From the NCBI GenBank assembly GCA_021234155.1, contig JAJEKV010000005.1, forward strand, positions 10,536,572 to 10,600,571: a DNA stretch of 64,000 nt, given 5' to 3'. Position 1 is the stretch's first letter, and each line of letters begins with the position of its first letter. Below are positions 33,960 through 47,279 of the stretch, piece by piece. The position numbers were made by a program, and so were the translations under genes. This stretch comes from Isoetes taiwanensis. Taxonomy: Eukaryota; Streptophyta; Lycopodiopsida; Isoetales; Isoetaceae. The notes beneath the pieces were generated by a model, which had not been told where the DNA came from, made no database searches, and saw only the letters and a program-made list of their open reading frames with translations.

Positions 33960-35361
33960 CCGCATCTTTGTCGAAATGGCATGTATTGCTAAGCTATTTC
34001 TTGAAGCCCAAGTTTGGACCTCATTTGTCCATTTTCAAATCCACCATTGAAGTCCCCTCGACCCTGCATCCAGGTTTGGCATCCAAGTCTGCCCATTCAG
34101 ACTAGTTTGTGACAAGCCACCCCTTAGCCTTATAGAATATACATGTTTAGTTCAGGCTTGGAAAGCCAGATTCTTTGCTCGTTTGATGGAGCTCACTTTG
34201 AGGGGTTGCTGATTTATGCTGACGGAAGACAAGTATTTTTGAGGCCAAATTTCTTCGTCTGCAATTCAACCTGCTGCATTATATTATGTCCCTATCGAAG
34301 ACAATGCTATAGTATCTTGCTTCTTGAACTTCCACGAAATTCCATTGCTTCCAAATGAAAAGGAATGTGTATGTTTTCATCATCAATGTACCTTGCATTA
34401 TCAACAGCATGATTAGTGATGTAAACCAAAATGAGCTTGAATTCATCATTATTAGCATCCCATACACCATGCTTCAAAGGAGCTTTGAATATCTATTGGC
34501 TACATTCCAATGAGTGGCCTTAAAATTGGTCATAAATCTAGAAACCACTCCCGTTACATGATAGTTATCTAATCTAGTAATAGTCAAGTATATTAGACAT
34601 CCAATAGCTGCTTGTAGAGTGTTTCGTCAAACCTTTCTAATTGCATATAGACAGTTTAGTGCAGTATAAAAGTGCAGTTTTTTTCCCTTTTTTTTGTTTG
34701 ATGGACTGGGACTTTTATTACTCAAAAGAATACGAAGAGTACATGTGGGACTCAAAATCCAGTGGAGAATGCTGACTAGAGTAAAACCACCTGCCGCATA
34801 AATAACACAAAAAAGCAAAGATAAGCATTACCAAGAGCACAACTCGCTATCATAAGTATGAATCTGAAGGTAGCACTCCAAAATGATACTCTTGACGTCA
34901 TCATTTAAGGAAGAACACTTATAAGTTTTAAAAATACGACTATGAGCATCATTAGGTACTTGAGCATCAAGCTCTTGTATGATGTAAGCACGACAACATC
35001 GTTGTCGGACTAGAAGGAAAAACTCTTTTTGAATTCTTCCTCTTATTTCTTGCAAGAGAAAATAAAAGCAATCTCAGGATACTCGCCTCTAACTAGAACA
35101 CCAAATTCACGCTTTGCATGTATTCCTATACTTTAAAAAAAAATTAAATTCACACTATATTGGAGATAATATGGAGTCTCCAAAGGGCCCTTTGCAAAAA
35201 TTGGGAAATTACACATCAGTTTTTGGCCCCGACCAATCAGGTGCAAGGGCATGTGTATTTGATCTATACCTACCTGACATTATGGAGTACAGTTTGTATT
35301 AGTTGGCATCCACGTGTCCTTCAAAGAGAGGTCACTTTTTCCCATAGATACTCCTCAATCT
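33960..35361. other. Upstream flank of NPF-B inside the duplication
   Basis: Counterpart of 9060-10432 in copy A. No recognised gene. A minus-strand protein-like segment of unknown kind lies at about 34700-35055. Confidence 0.4.
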
Positions 35362-36597
35362 ACTATATGAGATTGGCCTCGATGAGGCTTGCCTCGATCT
35401 ATTATATGAGATTTGCCCAGATTTTACTTGGAAAAGGGGATTTGAAATTTGAAATGGGCAGTTGCCCATACAAATGGATTTGTGCTTCCAGAACTTTTTG
35501 AATCACGCCATGCAAGATTCATTCTGGATCAAATTGCAATCCATACTTACTACGATTTTGGAAGCCCGCGGAGGCAACTATTATGGATTTTCCAATTGCC
35601 TATGGCGATGCTGGAGGTTTATGCAGGCAGTAAGAAGGTAAATTGTCCTGATTTTTAAGCTATAAGAGTCATTTGCGGTATTGAACATGCAGGATTTCTA
35701 TTCGAGCATCTAAAAGACATTGTGATGTTGTGGGCATGTTCTTGAGATAAGCCCTTAAACTCTAATAGCATTCCTCGTTGTTTTTAGCTCTATGGATGGG
35801 GATTCATGTTAGATAGGGCAGGTTGCACTGGCATGTGTTTTAGATGCTAAAGAAGCATCTACAGCATGCACTTGCCCTTTCTCTATCTATCCAGGGCACT
35901 TAGAAGCTTAGGTATGGCAGTAAGATTCTATAGAACTAGTAATGGTGCCCGGCGTTGCCGGGCTTTAGCAATAAGTGATGTTGGTTGTTCTTTTTGTTTA
36001 GGGATGGAGGTCGTTCTTGAAGTGGGGCGGACTTAAATGTTGTGGTATAGAAAGATGTTTGTCATTTTTATTATAAATGAGTGGACATAGAGTATAATAG
36101 ATCATTATGGAATTGGCAAAGCTAAGCACGTGTCTACCAATGTGATGTTAAGCATTGTTGGAAATGGATGAGTGTAGTTATATAGGATAATAACTTTTGC
36201 TTTGAAGGGTCCTACAATAAGGCCATGCAATGTGAATTCTCTCATAGTTGGATATGGATGAGTGTAGTTATATAGCACAACAATTCTTGTTTTTGAAGGG
36301 CATGTTATTGAAAGTTGAGTATTAAGGCTATGCGATGTGAAATCTTATATAGTTAATACAATAGGTTGAAACATATAATTTCCTAAAGAGAAGATGTTAC
36401 TTTTCTACTCATTCTTGCACTCCAAGTTGTAAGCCGTGTGATTTGCATTTTGGTAGAGCTAGAATTACAATAAATCCTCCACAGCTATCCTATCCAAAGC
36501 ATGTTAACAATTTGTAAGCTAAATATTTGAGTTGTTTCTCGCAATATTTCTCGAATTGATTCGATATGACTGGCATACTAAATTCCGGTCCCCTTTT

Positions 36598-36628
<31 letters not shown>

Positions 36629-38500
36629 TATTGAGCATATTGAGCAGGAACAAAGAGGGTGTTCAACTTACATAACTCTCACTTTGAGTTGGAAGAAGCG
36701 GATGAATGATATAAGGCTGACAAAAAAACTTCATAGCACATGCAACAATTGCATGGCCAAAATTATGAGGTATGACATTCTGTTCATATTAGAATTTACA
36801 TATTTCATTTGGTCCTTTATTGGTGTCTTGCCTAGGGGCATGTTTTATATTAACCATAGATATTGGAGCTTAGAATGATAACTTTAAAATCTCAAATTTT
36901 TATGTGCATTTTATTTGTGATAGGATTTACCATGTACATGATCCACGTAGATGTAGATGAGGGTTTTCCCTTTGTAAAAAAGTTCAAATGCATAACATGC
37001 ATTATTTTTATGCATGTTTGCCAAGTGTCGTCGAATTAATTAAACTATCTTCATGCACTATTTTAACCATTTTTGTTGCTTGCTTTTGCAACCAAATATC
37101 ACCACATTTATTCTGGAAAATGGAAAATGGTGACGTACCGGATATCTGCACGTTTCTTTCTATAGATTAGGGTATTCATTCGTAACCCTAATCTGCGCCA
37201 TACTGAGCAGTTTCAAGACACAGAGGGGCATATAGCGCTTAGTTCTATTTCATCCTTTATATCCTTGATCTCATATAATCTATGACCGGAATCTCTATTT
37301 TCTGGCATCAAAACACTGGTTCTACAAGGCCTTTGGTTGGGCAGGGAAACCGGTTATGCTTCCACCGATTTCAGGAGATCTGCTGTGTTCTAGGGAGATT
37401 TTGCCTTTGGATCAATCTCGTAGGTCTGTTATGGAGTCATCCGAAAGCTTTTTACTGCCATTTCCGCTTTATATCTAATGTGCTACCTTGTGAGGAAGCT
37501 AATACTCACTGGAATTATACTTCAACCAACTCTACATCACACTACATCAACTCGACATGTCTGGACCAGAGGCTTCAATACAGGTCAGGTTAACCTTGGC
37601 ATATCATTCTGTAATAGATTGGTATCAGGAGCAAGCTTTATAGAAGAAAAAAGGTTCATCTTAAACATATAGTTAACTTTGCTAAGCTATCCATGGTAAG
37701 ATTGATATTGAAATGCTGAAATGGTCATAGTCTTCTTGGACAACAGCACTGCCATATGCATGCTATAGCCCAATTTTTATCTGCATTTTGTTGGGGAAGA
37801 TTTGACTTATTTCATATTGATTATTTCATATTGATTATAAATCAGACTATTATGATATACTATCATATACTCATTGATTTGTTGCTGCCTCCATTTCCAA
37901 GGTTGGCATAACTTGTCTCTAGCAGCTGTGAATTGAACAGATGTATTAGTGGACCATAGTATAATCTAGCCTAGATATTTATCATGACTTGCCCTATATA
38001 TTTGTTTTGCAATATTCTGATTGTTCAGACATAGAATTACAATTTAATTTGAGCTTAGCTCTTATTACATTTGAACAGAGCATGGTGAAGGGTGATAAAC
38101 CATGGCGTTCCACTGCTTACCTGATGGCCCTCTCATTGTTACCCTCTTTAGGCTAACCAATGTCTGTTTGGCTGCAGGTAACCGGAACTCCATCTCCTTT
38201 GTTTTTGTTCAGAGGGTTGAATGTAACAAAATGTTACATGATCATTTGGCAAGCGTCTTGCTACAATTAGTACAATTGAGACAGATAAGTGCATTGCTAT
38301 CTATTATGTTTGGCTCATGAAACTTCAGCATCTAAATGTCCTATATTCAAAATGCAGGAATAGTATGGATGTCTGTTGAAGATAGACATGCCCATTTCGG
38401 CTGGATCTAATGCTGCCACAGCTATTTGTCAACATGTTTCTCTACTTCGACTTAAAAGAAGTATTCAACAGGAAAGCTTAAGGGATCACTGATTTTTCCT
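35362..38500. other. Unassigned stretch with poly(T) tract
   Basis: No gene is recognised; a 103-codon plus-strand frame at 37282-37593 resembles no family. A perfect GCCCGGC-GTT-GCCGGGC hairpin lies at 35947-35963. A run of about 25 T lies at 36603-36627. The roughly 90 bases left of it (AATTTGTAAGCTAAATATTTGAG to GGCATACTAAAT) recur at 38703-38780, again before a long T-run (38785-38809). Confidence 0.5.
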
Positions 38501-38525
38501 GCTACTTATTTGTATGACATAATTA

Positions 38526-38695
38526 GTCAGCATCTAGACAAGCTTGTCACTTTTGACGAAGTATATCAACATCTAGACTTGCTGGTCACCTCTGACAAAG
38601 TGTATAGTCAGCATTTAGACAAGCTTGTCACTTTTGACGAAGTGTATCAACATCTAGACTTGCTGGTCACCTCTGACCAAGTGTGTCAATTACGA
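38526..38695 (+). repeat. Four ~42-bp repeats in an open frame
   Basis: The frame encodes four imperfect copies of QHLDKLVTFDEVY, alternating with QHLDLLVTSDKVY, organised as two copies of an 86-base double unit. The repeats stay in frame. The surrounding frame is only 64 codons and unrecognised. Confidence 0.7.
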
Positions 38696-38809
38696 TATAA
38701 GTAATTTGTAAGCTAAATATTTAAGTTGTTTCTCGCAATATTTCTCGAATTGATTCGATATGACTGGCATACTAAATACTAAATTTTTTTTTTTTTTTTT
38801 TTTTTTTTT

Positions 38810-39141
38810 CTCTAAGCGAAGACCAGAACCATGCCTCCAAACCTGCCGAACTAAACCATGCAATCCTTCCAATATGACGTGCTCCCCAACACATTTCTAT
38901 GACCTATGTGTCAGTATAACTTAACAATTATGTGCACACTTTTGTGCTCCTGAACACCGGCTCCACTAAGATTGTCGGGCGTAGCAACTATATGTTATAA
39001 GGTTGTTGAATATAGGTGTCCAACAATGCAAAGCATAAGAATTTGTATCGCCAAGTGTGTTGGTCTAAGCTATTGTGTAGATTTTGATGGAAGAGCAAAA
39101 CAGTTGTATATAAACTTAGTCTTCTTCCACATAGAATTTTA
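38810..39141. other. Unassigned spacer
   Basis: Nothing recognised. Confidence 0.5.
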
Positions 39142-39269
39142 TTATGGTATTTTTGGACTTGAACTTGGTTGTCTTATGTTGGACCCATTGCGAGATGTTG
39201 TGATTTTATGGTATTTTTGGACTTGAACTTGGTTGTCTTATGTTGGACCCATTGCGAGATGTTGTGATT
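39142..39269. repeat. 64-bp tandem duplication
   Basis: Units 39142-39205 and 39206-39269 (TTATGGTATTTTTGGACTTG onward) appear identical or nearly so. Just downstream, ATACACATTGGAA recurs three times (39374-39450). Confidence 0.85.
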
Positions 39270-39535
39270 GTAGGGCATGTGAGCAACGCTTACAAATAAA
39301 TTGTTCCTTGCATATATGTTTTCATGTGTATGAGCATAGAAGTTTTGACATAGGCACTATAATCGAGAACAAATATACACATTGGAACAAACATACACAT
39401 TGGAATGAGATGGACACTATTGACATGAACAAATATACACATTGGAAGTTTAGGCCTAAGTAAAGTGCATGGCATTATAATCCCCTTGTGGCAATTTATA
39501 ATTTCTGACTTTGAAAATGAGTGAAAGTTTTTGAT

Positions 39536-39552
39536 AATCTATTCTATTCTAG
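39536..39552. repeat. Possible short (TATTC)n LINE tail
   Basis: ATCTATTCTATTCTAGG resembles the tails of the two LINEs in D1. No LINE coding sequence is obvious to the left, so this may be a very short truncated copy or chance. Confidence 0.25.
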
Positions 39553-40403
39553 GCCTCTAGATGTTGCTTTCAGATAGTAGCAATGGTTTGTCATGTTATA
39601 TGGAATGGTCTTGATCCAACTTAAACTTGGACAGAAAACAATCGGAGAAAAACATGGAAACGGTTATTGCAGAGTTCAAGCCTTTAAATGAGTGTAAGCT
39701 GCAAAGTGAGAAGCAAATAATTGCATGTTAACGTGTATGTGCCCAAATGATATTTGTATTGGTTAACATGGAATTGAAAAGCACAATGAACATAGCAAAT
39801 GACATGAAATTCTAGTATTTCCTTCCAATTGAAATGGATTCTAGATTGTAAACTAACCCTGAGATTTTCATGTGTTATAGAGAGTTCACTTCTAAGTTAC
39901 TGGAGAAGGATTATATATAAAGTTAAAGCTCGATGAAGTGAAATATATCTAGATAATAGTTCAAATTCTAATGCATGTTGTAACCTTGTTTATTTGGAAG
40001 AGCTTCAATGCGTGCATTCTTGTAATGGAACCTGCACATTAGAAGAGTAATGCTTCTATCATTATACTCCCAGTTAAACCACATGTCAAAGAAACAAAAT
40101 TGAAAGTTTCTCACCAAGCAGTTTGACGAAGTTGAGCTACTATCTGAACTGAAACTCTTAAGCCAAAAGATCTGGAGTAAATAAGTCCATATTTGATTGA
40201 GGTGTATCGTATCTGATCATATACGGATCGAAATGACACTGGTGCCATAAAGCAGATTTTGCTGAATGCACTAAATGCTTGAAAGAAAAGAAATCTGACA
40301 ACCATATGAAAAGGTTGATTCATATTGTGGCATGATACTCACGTAACTGTAGCTAACTCAGTCTACCATAGCTTAATGTCGGTGCATCCCTGGAACACAT
40401 AAC
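39553..40403. other. Unassigned spacer
   Basis: Nothing recognised on either strand. Confidence 0.5.
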
Positions 40404-41060
40404 AGAACTATGAGGTTCAGATGACATTATAATTTACCAGATCACACAATCCCCATTTCTACTATATCCATTCATTTTAACCCTGCAGATTGGATTTGGG
40501 CCTTGAAGAGCAAGGATTTATTCTCCTTGGCATCTTAGTGGAGCATTCAAATGGAAGACTTAAATCTAAGTTTCAAGCCTACGCTGCTATGGCAGATTAT
40601 ATATTCAGATGCTTTATCTTAGCATGTGGCAATCGCCAGCTTAAAGATCTCCAAATATGCCAAAGACATTACTATGTATACCTGGGATTTGGCAAAGGAG
40701 AAAAGCTCTTAAGGGTTTACTGCCCCTGCAGCACACTTGAGATTCTGACCAGAACTATCAGGTTCAGATGACATTATAATTTAACAGATCACACTACTAT
40801 ATCCATTCATTTTAACCCTGCAGGTTGGATTTGGGCCTTGAAGAGCAAGGATTTGTTTTCCTTGGCATCTTAGTGGAGCATTCCAATGGAAGACTTAAAT
40901 TTAAGTTTCAAGCTTAAGCTGCTATGGCAGATTATGTATTCAGATGCTTGATCTTAACATGTGGCAATCGCTAGCTTAAAGATCTCCAAATATCATTAAT
41001 ATGTATACCTGGGATTTGGCAAAGGAGAAAAGCTCTGAAGGGTTTACTGCCCCTGCATTT
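40404..41060. repeat. ~347-bp tandem duplication
   Basis: Unit 1 (40404-40750) and unit 2 (40751-41060) share GGTTCAGATGACATTATAAT, TTGGATTTGGGCCTTGAAGA and GGAGAAAAGCTCT. Unit 2 has small deletions and a frame-breaking TAA. A plus-strand frame in unit 1 (40490-40771) encodes an unrecognised 93-residue protein. Confidence 0.85.
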
Positions 41061-41129
41061 GTGAGGTAGTCAGGATATACTGTCATAAAAAAAGAGCCAG
41101 AAGTTACATATTGCATATTGTTCCAAAAC

Positions 41130-41556
41130 CTGATGTGATGTATAAGCTCCACCCCACCCGTGCCTTCCATAACGACCTAGAGAAAAAAAATAATAATACT
41201 CCAGATCCAGCCAATGCGGAAGTGCACAATGCCATAGAAACAGATGGTTACCTTAGAAGCAAGGACTTGAACAGCAAGTCGGTGAAAAAAGACCAAACAA
41301 CACCCGGGGGGTTCACTTATAGTAAGGGGGGTATGCCATGTGCGTGCATAGGGTGATCAAAAACACCCCCGTATACGATTTCTTGAAAGGCAAATTCGAC
41401 CCCTTCCGTACAAAGTTTACCCCAAGTAGTGGCAAAAAACCCCCCTACCTCTTACGTATACGTATGGAAATGGGTCGAAAAAACCCCCCTACAAGTCACT
41501 CAGGCACATTGTATGGCACTTACAGTGAATCCCCCTTGAAACAACATTGCAAATGA
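41130..41556. other. Unknown segment with oligo(C/G) clusters
   Basis: Contains repeated clusters of five to seven C or G (about 41310-41490), such as ACACCCGGGGGG and AAAAAACCCCCCTAC, unlike the neighbouring AT-rich DNA. Two short plus-strand frames are present and unrecognised. Confidence 0.35.
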
Positions 41557-41739
41557 CAAATTTTGAGTTGCTATTAACCACTGTTTGCTTGGTCTTCCTG
41601 ATGTTAAGAAAGAAGAACCGAAACGTGTGATCAGCCACCAGCAGGTAAATCTTATTCTTTCGCCAATTTAGAATGGTTTTTTAAATTGTGACAGATGGAC
41701 AACCATGGCTTTTATTATGTAAAGAAACTAATATGCCAA

Positions 41740-41955
41740 TAATTCGATGATCATAACAATTCCTTCATACGTTGCATTAGGAATAAACAGACAAAGATGT
41801 GCAAAAATGATACCAAATGCAGCAAGTGAGGCAAGTGCTTCCAAATATGGAGGCGGTTCCAAAAGGTGCTTGCTCTGAAGCTTGCTAAACTGAACAGACA
41901 TACTTGGAAATATAAGGAGAGAAAATAGTGCCCTACAAAATATCATGAGAAACAT
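41740..41955 (-). pseudogene. Membrane-protein exon, possibly sideroflexin-like C-terminus
   Basis: A minus-strand frame of about 70 codons preceded by a TTTGTAG acceptor-like site. It encodes two hydrophobic stretches around LLEPPPYLEALASLAAFGII and HLCLFIPNATYEG. Order and spacing recall the last helices of sideroflexin-type mitochondrial carriers, where a Pro/Leu-rich loop precedes a helix ending in FPQ. This is a weak, memory-based resemblance with no other exon found; another transporter tail is equally possible. Confidence 0.25.
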
Positions 41956-41959
41956 AAGC

Positions 41960-43465
41960 TTTAACGCACTATAGAATAATATGAATACAACACATTAACA
42001 AAGAACCATTCATAATATGTGATACTTAGAAGAGGAATCTGCAAGAAAAACAAACCTGCTTAGCTGGAAAAAGGAAGCTTTAAAAGGTCAGATCCATGGC
42101 CTCACCCCTATTTTTACATTTGGACAATCAGGGGCCTGCCTTAGGTCCGAATGCCACTTTGCCTGGCCCCATCTGCAAATAAAGAAGCACTTAATGCCAT
42201 TATTATAAGCATGCATCCCTATATGAACAGAGCACATGAAACATGGAACACTTAAAAACCATCTAAGGAAAAATTGTGCAAGAATATTTGAAGTCTATAT
42301 AAGGTCTCTGCAATAAACATGGCATAAATGTTGGGCAATGCAATTGCTAAGGCCCGAGCAGACATAAGAAGTCCTAAATGCCAGAAGCTATCGAGCAAAA
42401 CATGTGTGTGCAGCGAAAACATCAGAGCTTTAAATAATATAGGAAATGTGATAGTTTACCTGTAGTAAAAGCAAAATACTTTCCTCTTCTTGCAGAACTG
42501 CAACTACACTCGGACGTCCATAATAAGTTATGCAAAATCTTTATATTATCCAACAGAGCTATTAAGAAGCTCCAAATCATCTGGGTATTGACGATGATAA
42601 CGCCAAGGCACATGTATAATTCACAGGAGAAAGAACAATCCAACGGAGATGTCAAGTCGTTCTGTTACTCTCAGTTCTGACGGTTTAGACAGAAGGAAAA
42701 TAGGGCAACCGGCCAGATCCTGTATCCTACAACTAAATCATATGCATCATGGGCCCTGAATTAGGGTAACGAAGCTAGGTTCGAGAAGATGCCAGAAGAT
42801 AAATCGACTTAGCTGGCATAACATGCATCGCCCTCCTCGCCAGCTGCAATCGAGCCCAAGGAGGAAACAGAGTAAAAAAAAATAAAGAAGCCAAAATCAT
42901 ACAAATAAGGACCCTTAAAAAGCTTCTTTCGATTTTTGGATAGCCGGAATGTTTTACCGGCAGCTAAAATCTTTAAAACCTTTGGAAACCAACCTGAAAA
43001 AAAAATCCAAAAAGTTTTCCACTTGACGGAAAAACCGAATTTAAACAATAGGATTTCCTTTACTTCATCAAAATCTATCCAGATTTGCTGGTCATATTCT
43101 ATTATCTTCTATGTGATGAATGCATCTCATACTTGCGTATCTAATAGTGATGTTTAGGTAGAGATGGATGGGCTGCTTCTCATATGAAAGATGACTTACT
43201 CTAAGAGACAAAATATAGGGAGCTATCCTGAGGTATCAGGATCCATACTATGTTACCAAACCCATCCCTGAGTTGCATAGTTGGCTGTTATTCTAACAAG
43301 CTTGGCTCTTTTAATCTAAGTTGAGCAGGATAAGGGCTACAAAGATTCCTAAATTGAAAATGTCCAGCTTGTTGTTTGATATCAAAAGATATTCTTGTGT
43401 TCTTTAAGACATCAAAACCCGTATAAATGTTACCTTTCAAAGGCTGAAGGCAAGTTAGATCTTAT
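41960..43465. other. Unassigned stretch
   Basis: No gene I can support. Short minus-strand frames at 42422-42655 and 42809-43048 look accidental. Confidence 0.5.
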
Positions 43466-46400
43466 TCAGTCTATAATAAAGATTTTGAAGTCATATCAAA
43501 GATGTGAAAAGGTTGTTCTAAGATTTGTTGTTGTGTAGATCCAAAGTGGCCTGTTTATCGTTGTCTCCACACATTCGAGGATTTGAAACCTAGATTAGAG
43601 ATAAGAAGAGCATGAAGACTATATGAACCATATAAATCTGGACCCACTAATTCATCTTTGAACATCTTTAACAATTATATGACAATATTTCCGATGAATT
43701 ACTTCCCGTTGTTGTTGAAATGGATTCAGAAATTGTAGCACTGTTGCACGCAATGAAAATATAGAGCTCTATAGGACTACATTGATCCCAATTTCAGGTG
43801 GACCAAATTCATATTTGAAAACCAAGCAAAAGTATTTGTTGTATCCTGCAATAATAACAAGATAGATGCTCAAGAAACAATTCCCCGCAGTTGCCTTTTA
43901 AGGATTCATTGATTAAGTATGTCTTTGAATTGAACCCAAAATGAATTACAGATTCACAAAGTCTGAATACAGGAAGGATATGTGTCTCAGGTGGATAAAG
44001 TGATGTCAAGTGGAAATAAGGAAGATGCCCCCTATGGACATTGCGAGAAGTTGGTTGTGGCTTTCGGACTTGTTAATAGACCCCCAAACACAACCATCTG
44101 GGTAAGGAATAAAATCAGAGTATGCCCTGACTCGCATGACAAGGTTTCAACAGAATACCAGCCCCAGACATTGTGTCCTGCAATTATGATAAATTAGTCA
44201 TAAATTCTTTGAAGCCATGCAACAGCAGTTCTCAACCAACCACTAATATCATGTATTTTAATGAGCTGCAAAACTAGCTAATCAACATTTTTCTAAAGCA
44301 AAAATCCAATGAGCTATTCTAAATACAATAATTCCAAGATGTATATGGCTTATAAAATGTCAATGCGATGCTTCTAATTGATGTACCATTATGCAAAACC
44401 ATGAATGAGTCCATGGCATAAATTACAATTCAAGGCTGATTTTACCAGCATGTAATATTAAAACAAACATATAGAGAAAGATCTTCAGCTTCAACATGGT
44501 AAACAGTCTTTCCTCTCTCTCTTTAGTATTGAACTTCTCACTGTTGACACCTCAGAATTACCTACATTAACAACCATCCTCTTGCCTGCCTCTTTCTGGT
44601 CAAGCATATGACTGGTCCGATTACAACATGAGAGACACTAACCAAAGTTAAAACTTCATCACCGCGCAAAAAATTTAGCTTCCAACCTTTTAAATTTGAC
44701 AACCACCACAAAATCCCAACACTGTTTGGATATTCTAATCAGCAAGAGTGTGCGCCCATCTTCAGCAGTTTGCCTGTAAATATGAGCATCTACTGGTCGT
44801 GATCTTACTATTTACATTATCAATTGTATCAGAGATTTCTGCCTATAGAGAGTTACAGTCTTCACAAAAATTTGATATACACATGAAGATCAGGCACAAT
44901 GTCGGATGGAGCAACAAAGTACTAGATGATCTTGAATCAGCTATATATGGCTGGGTTTCATCCTAGTAAGTAGCAATAACTGCTAGTTCTTGGCATACGT
45001 GATTACAGCGTTAGGTTTGCCTACCCCTCTTTCTGATCACATTCCCGAGCTTCAGTCTCCAAGAAAATTGTTAGCATCAAATATCTCTAAAATCTTTTCC
45101 CAAAGTCTTTCCTGTGCTGTCTTGGTGGAAACAATATCCTGGATTTGGCATATTAATGTCAAAAATTGACTAATGCCCTCATACTAAATTACAATAATAA
45201 TATTTTATAATTTCTTAGGGGGCCCTTTGGAGACCCCATATTAATATCTTTAATGACGAGTTATGCAAGCCTAATGCATTATGAAGTATAATTTCTTCTT
45301 CATGTACTTCATTAGCATGTCTCTTGAAATACATGAAATCTTTTGGTTCTTATCATTGAGAATCTAGAAGTTATAATCCGTATTCAGCTATTTTTAGTGG
45401 CATAAATCAAGAAATAAATGTCATGAACTTCTTTGAGCAAACGTCTTAACTACGGCTGGAAAAGTTTATAAGGTTGTATATTGGTTAAGATATTATTAGA
45501 TTATATTAGCCAGAGAATTCTAAAATGGCTGCTTTTTAAAGGATTTGTTTTGATAAGTACCTTAAATGTTTGGCAGCATATTGCATTGGCACCTTCTGCA
45601 CTGAGTATCTTAAAAATTGTTCAAAGGGAGCCGATTTTTTATTGAAACCACGGAGGATAAACTTTAGACTCCTGAGCAGATTACCTCTTAGTGCAAAGCA
45701 TCCATCAGCTATTGTAGATGAAACTATCCTGCAGTAGGGACTGCAAGAATAGGATTTTTGTAGGTCGGATTTGCAAGGCAGGGGTGGCTAGAATGGGTTT
45801 TATTTCTAACAGTAACAGTTGTGGTTTTGAATTATTTACAATCAACGCATTATCGCATTAGCCAGGATTTGCAAATTGAACATTACAGCTGCCCAACACT
45901 ACAAACATCCAACTGAGGCAACAGAAATCGCAGCATAAAAGACGGATTCGAGTCCTAGTCTAAATCATCAACATTTTGAGCTTCCTTTTTTTGGCCCATA
46001 TTTCTTCGCACTGGTGGCAATCCTACAACCACTGAGATGTCCTTTTTTTCACCTTTTATATTTCCACCTTATTTTTTTCCACTTGAAACACAATACATGT
46101 CCCTCATAGAGGAATGTTATCTAATGAGAATATCACAGGCATATTTCTAACACAATTATACATGTTAAGATAGACATTATAGAAGCTATCATTTTGCAAG
46201 GTGCATATGTAGCACAATAACAGGGGGTTCCAGGAGGATTTGATATGGATGCATAAATCACTATCCTGAGACCATAGACCATACCCCTAAAACATTTGAA
46301 TAGGTTATATTGGAAAAAAAAACATTGATTCAATAGAAAAAAAAAGCACGTTAGTTTGCTAGTCGCATTAGTTAAAGCGTTCTTATTAAGATATTGAATT

Positions 46401-46560
46401 ATTTTGGTAGAGGTTCGAGTCTCCGTATCTCAAAATCTGAAACCTTAAGCGAACTCGTATAAAGGTGTCTCGGTATTTCATATTCCAAAACCTTAGACAA
46501 ACCTGTATTCCATGTTTTAAAATTGTAGGCACCCCCAATCATAAATGACCAGAATCGAAA
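43466..46560. repeat. Segmental duplication D2
   Basis: Sister of D1 without either LINE insertion. At 43961 the first site is uninterrupted. At 44250-44315 it keeps about 43 bases (AACTAGCTAATCAAC to CAATGAGC) that are absent from D1 at the second insertion point. No host gene is recognised. Confidence 0.93.
46347..46440 (+). repeat. Candidate SINE head, copy 2
   Basis: AGTCGCATTAGTTAAAGCG and GGTTCGAGTCTCC at the same spacing as in copy 1, but without the 34-base duplication. Confidence 0.5.
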
Positions 46561-47240
46561 CAGGAGGCACCCAGAGGCTCCAACACACAATCTGGGCCAT
46601 ACGATGGACAAATCTGACGACTGAGGTAGTCCAAGGTGCACCTCGTTTAGAATATGAAGCACAATAACAGGGGGTTCCAGGGGGATTTGATATGGATGCA
46701 TAAATCATTATCCTGAGACCATACCCCTAAAACATTTGAAAAGATTATTATTTGGAAAAAAAAAACATCGATTCAATAGAAAAAACAAGCACGTTAGTTT
46801 GGTAGTCGCATTGGAAGCATTCTTGTTAAGATATTGAATTATTTTGGTAGAGGTTCGAGTCTCCGTATCTCAAAATCTAAAACCTTAAGCGAACCCATAT
46901 AGAGAGGAGTCTCGGTATTTCATATTTCACAACCTTAGCCAAACCTATTTTCCATGTTTTAAAATCATAGGCACCCCCAGTCACAAATGACCATAATCGA
47001 AACAGGAGGTACCTAGAGGCTCCAACATGCAATATGGGCCATACGATGGACAGATCCGACGACTGAGGTAGTCCAGGGTGCACCTCGTTTAGAATATGTA
47101 GCACAATAACCATAGCTAGTCGCACATGCCAGCACAATAACCATAGCTAGTCGCACACGCCGTTGCAAGAAATACATGACAAAAATATGACCATTTAGCA
47201 AGGCTCCAAAACAGACTCTCTCTCTTGCAATCTTCTTTGT
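46550..47240. repeat. Dispersed repeat block shared with 30170-30770
   Basis: Two units with CAGGAGGCACCCAGAGGCTCC-type starts (46558 and 47003) are separated by a third SINE-like head (46790-46875). A 31-base tandem duplication (AGCACAATAACCATAGCTAG) lies at 47099-47160. Confidence 0.7.
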
Positions 47241-47279
47241 CAGATCCTTCTACTCAGGTAAGGTCAGATTTTTTAATTC

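Larger units (their letters stand above)
30786..35361. repeat. Segmental duplication NPF, copy B
   Basis: Near-identical to 5712-10432 in the same orientation. Relative to copy A it has a short insertion near 33310-33340, deletes about 60 bases near 31024 and about 40 near 33850, and carries many point differences, so the copies have been separate for some time. Confidence 0.95.

Noticed and set aside
35947-35963. GCCCGGC-GTT-GCCGGGC hairpin as a Helitron 3' end
   Set aside because: No CTRR follows at the expected distance and no Helitron coding sequence is near.
38526-39450. CRISPR-like array
   Set aside because: Repeats are contiguous tandem units without unique spacers, in a plant nuclear context.
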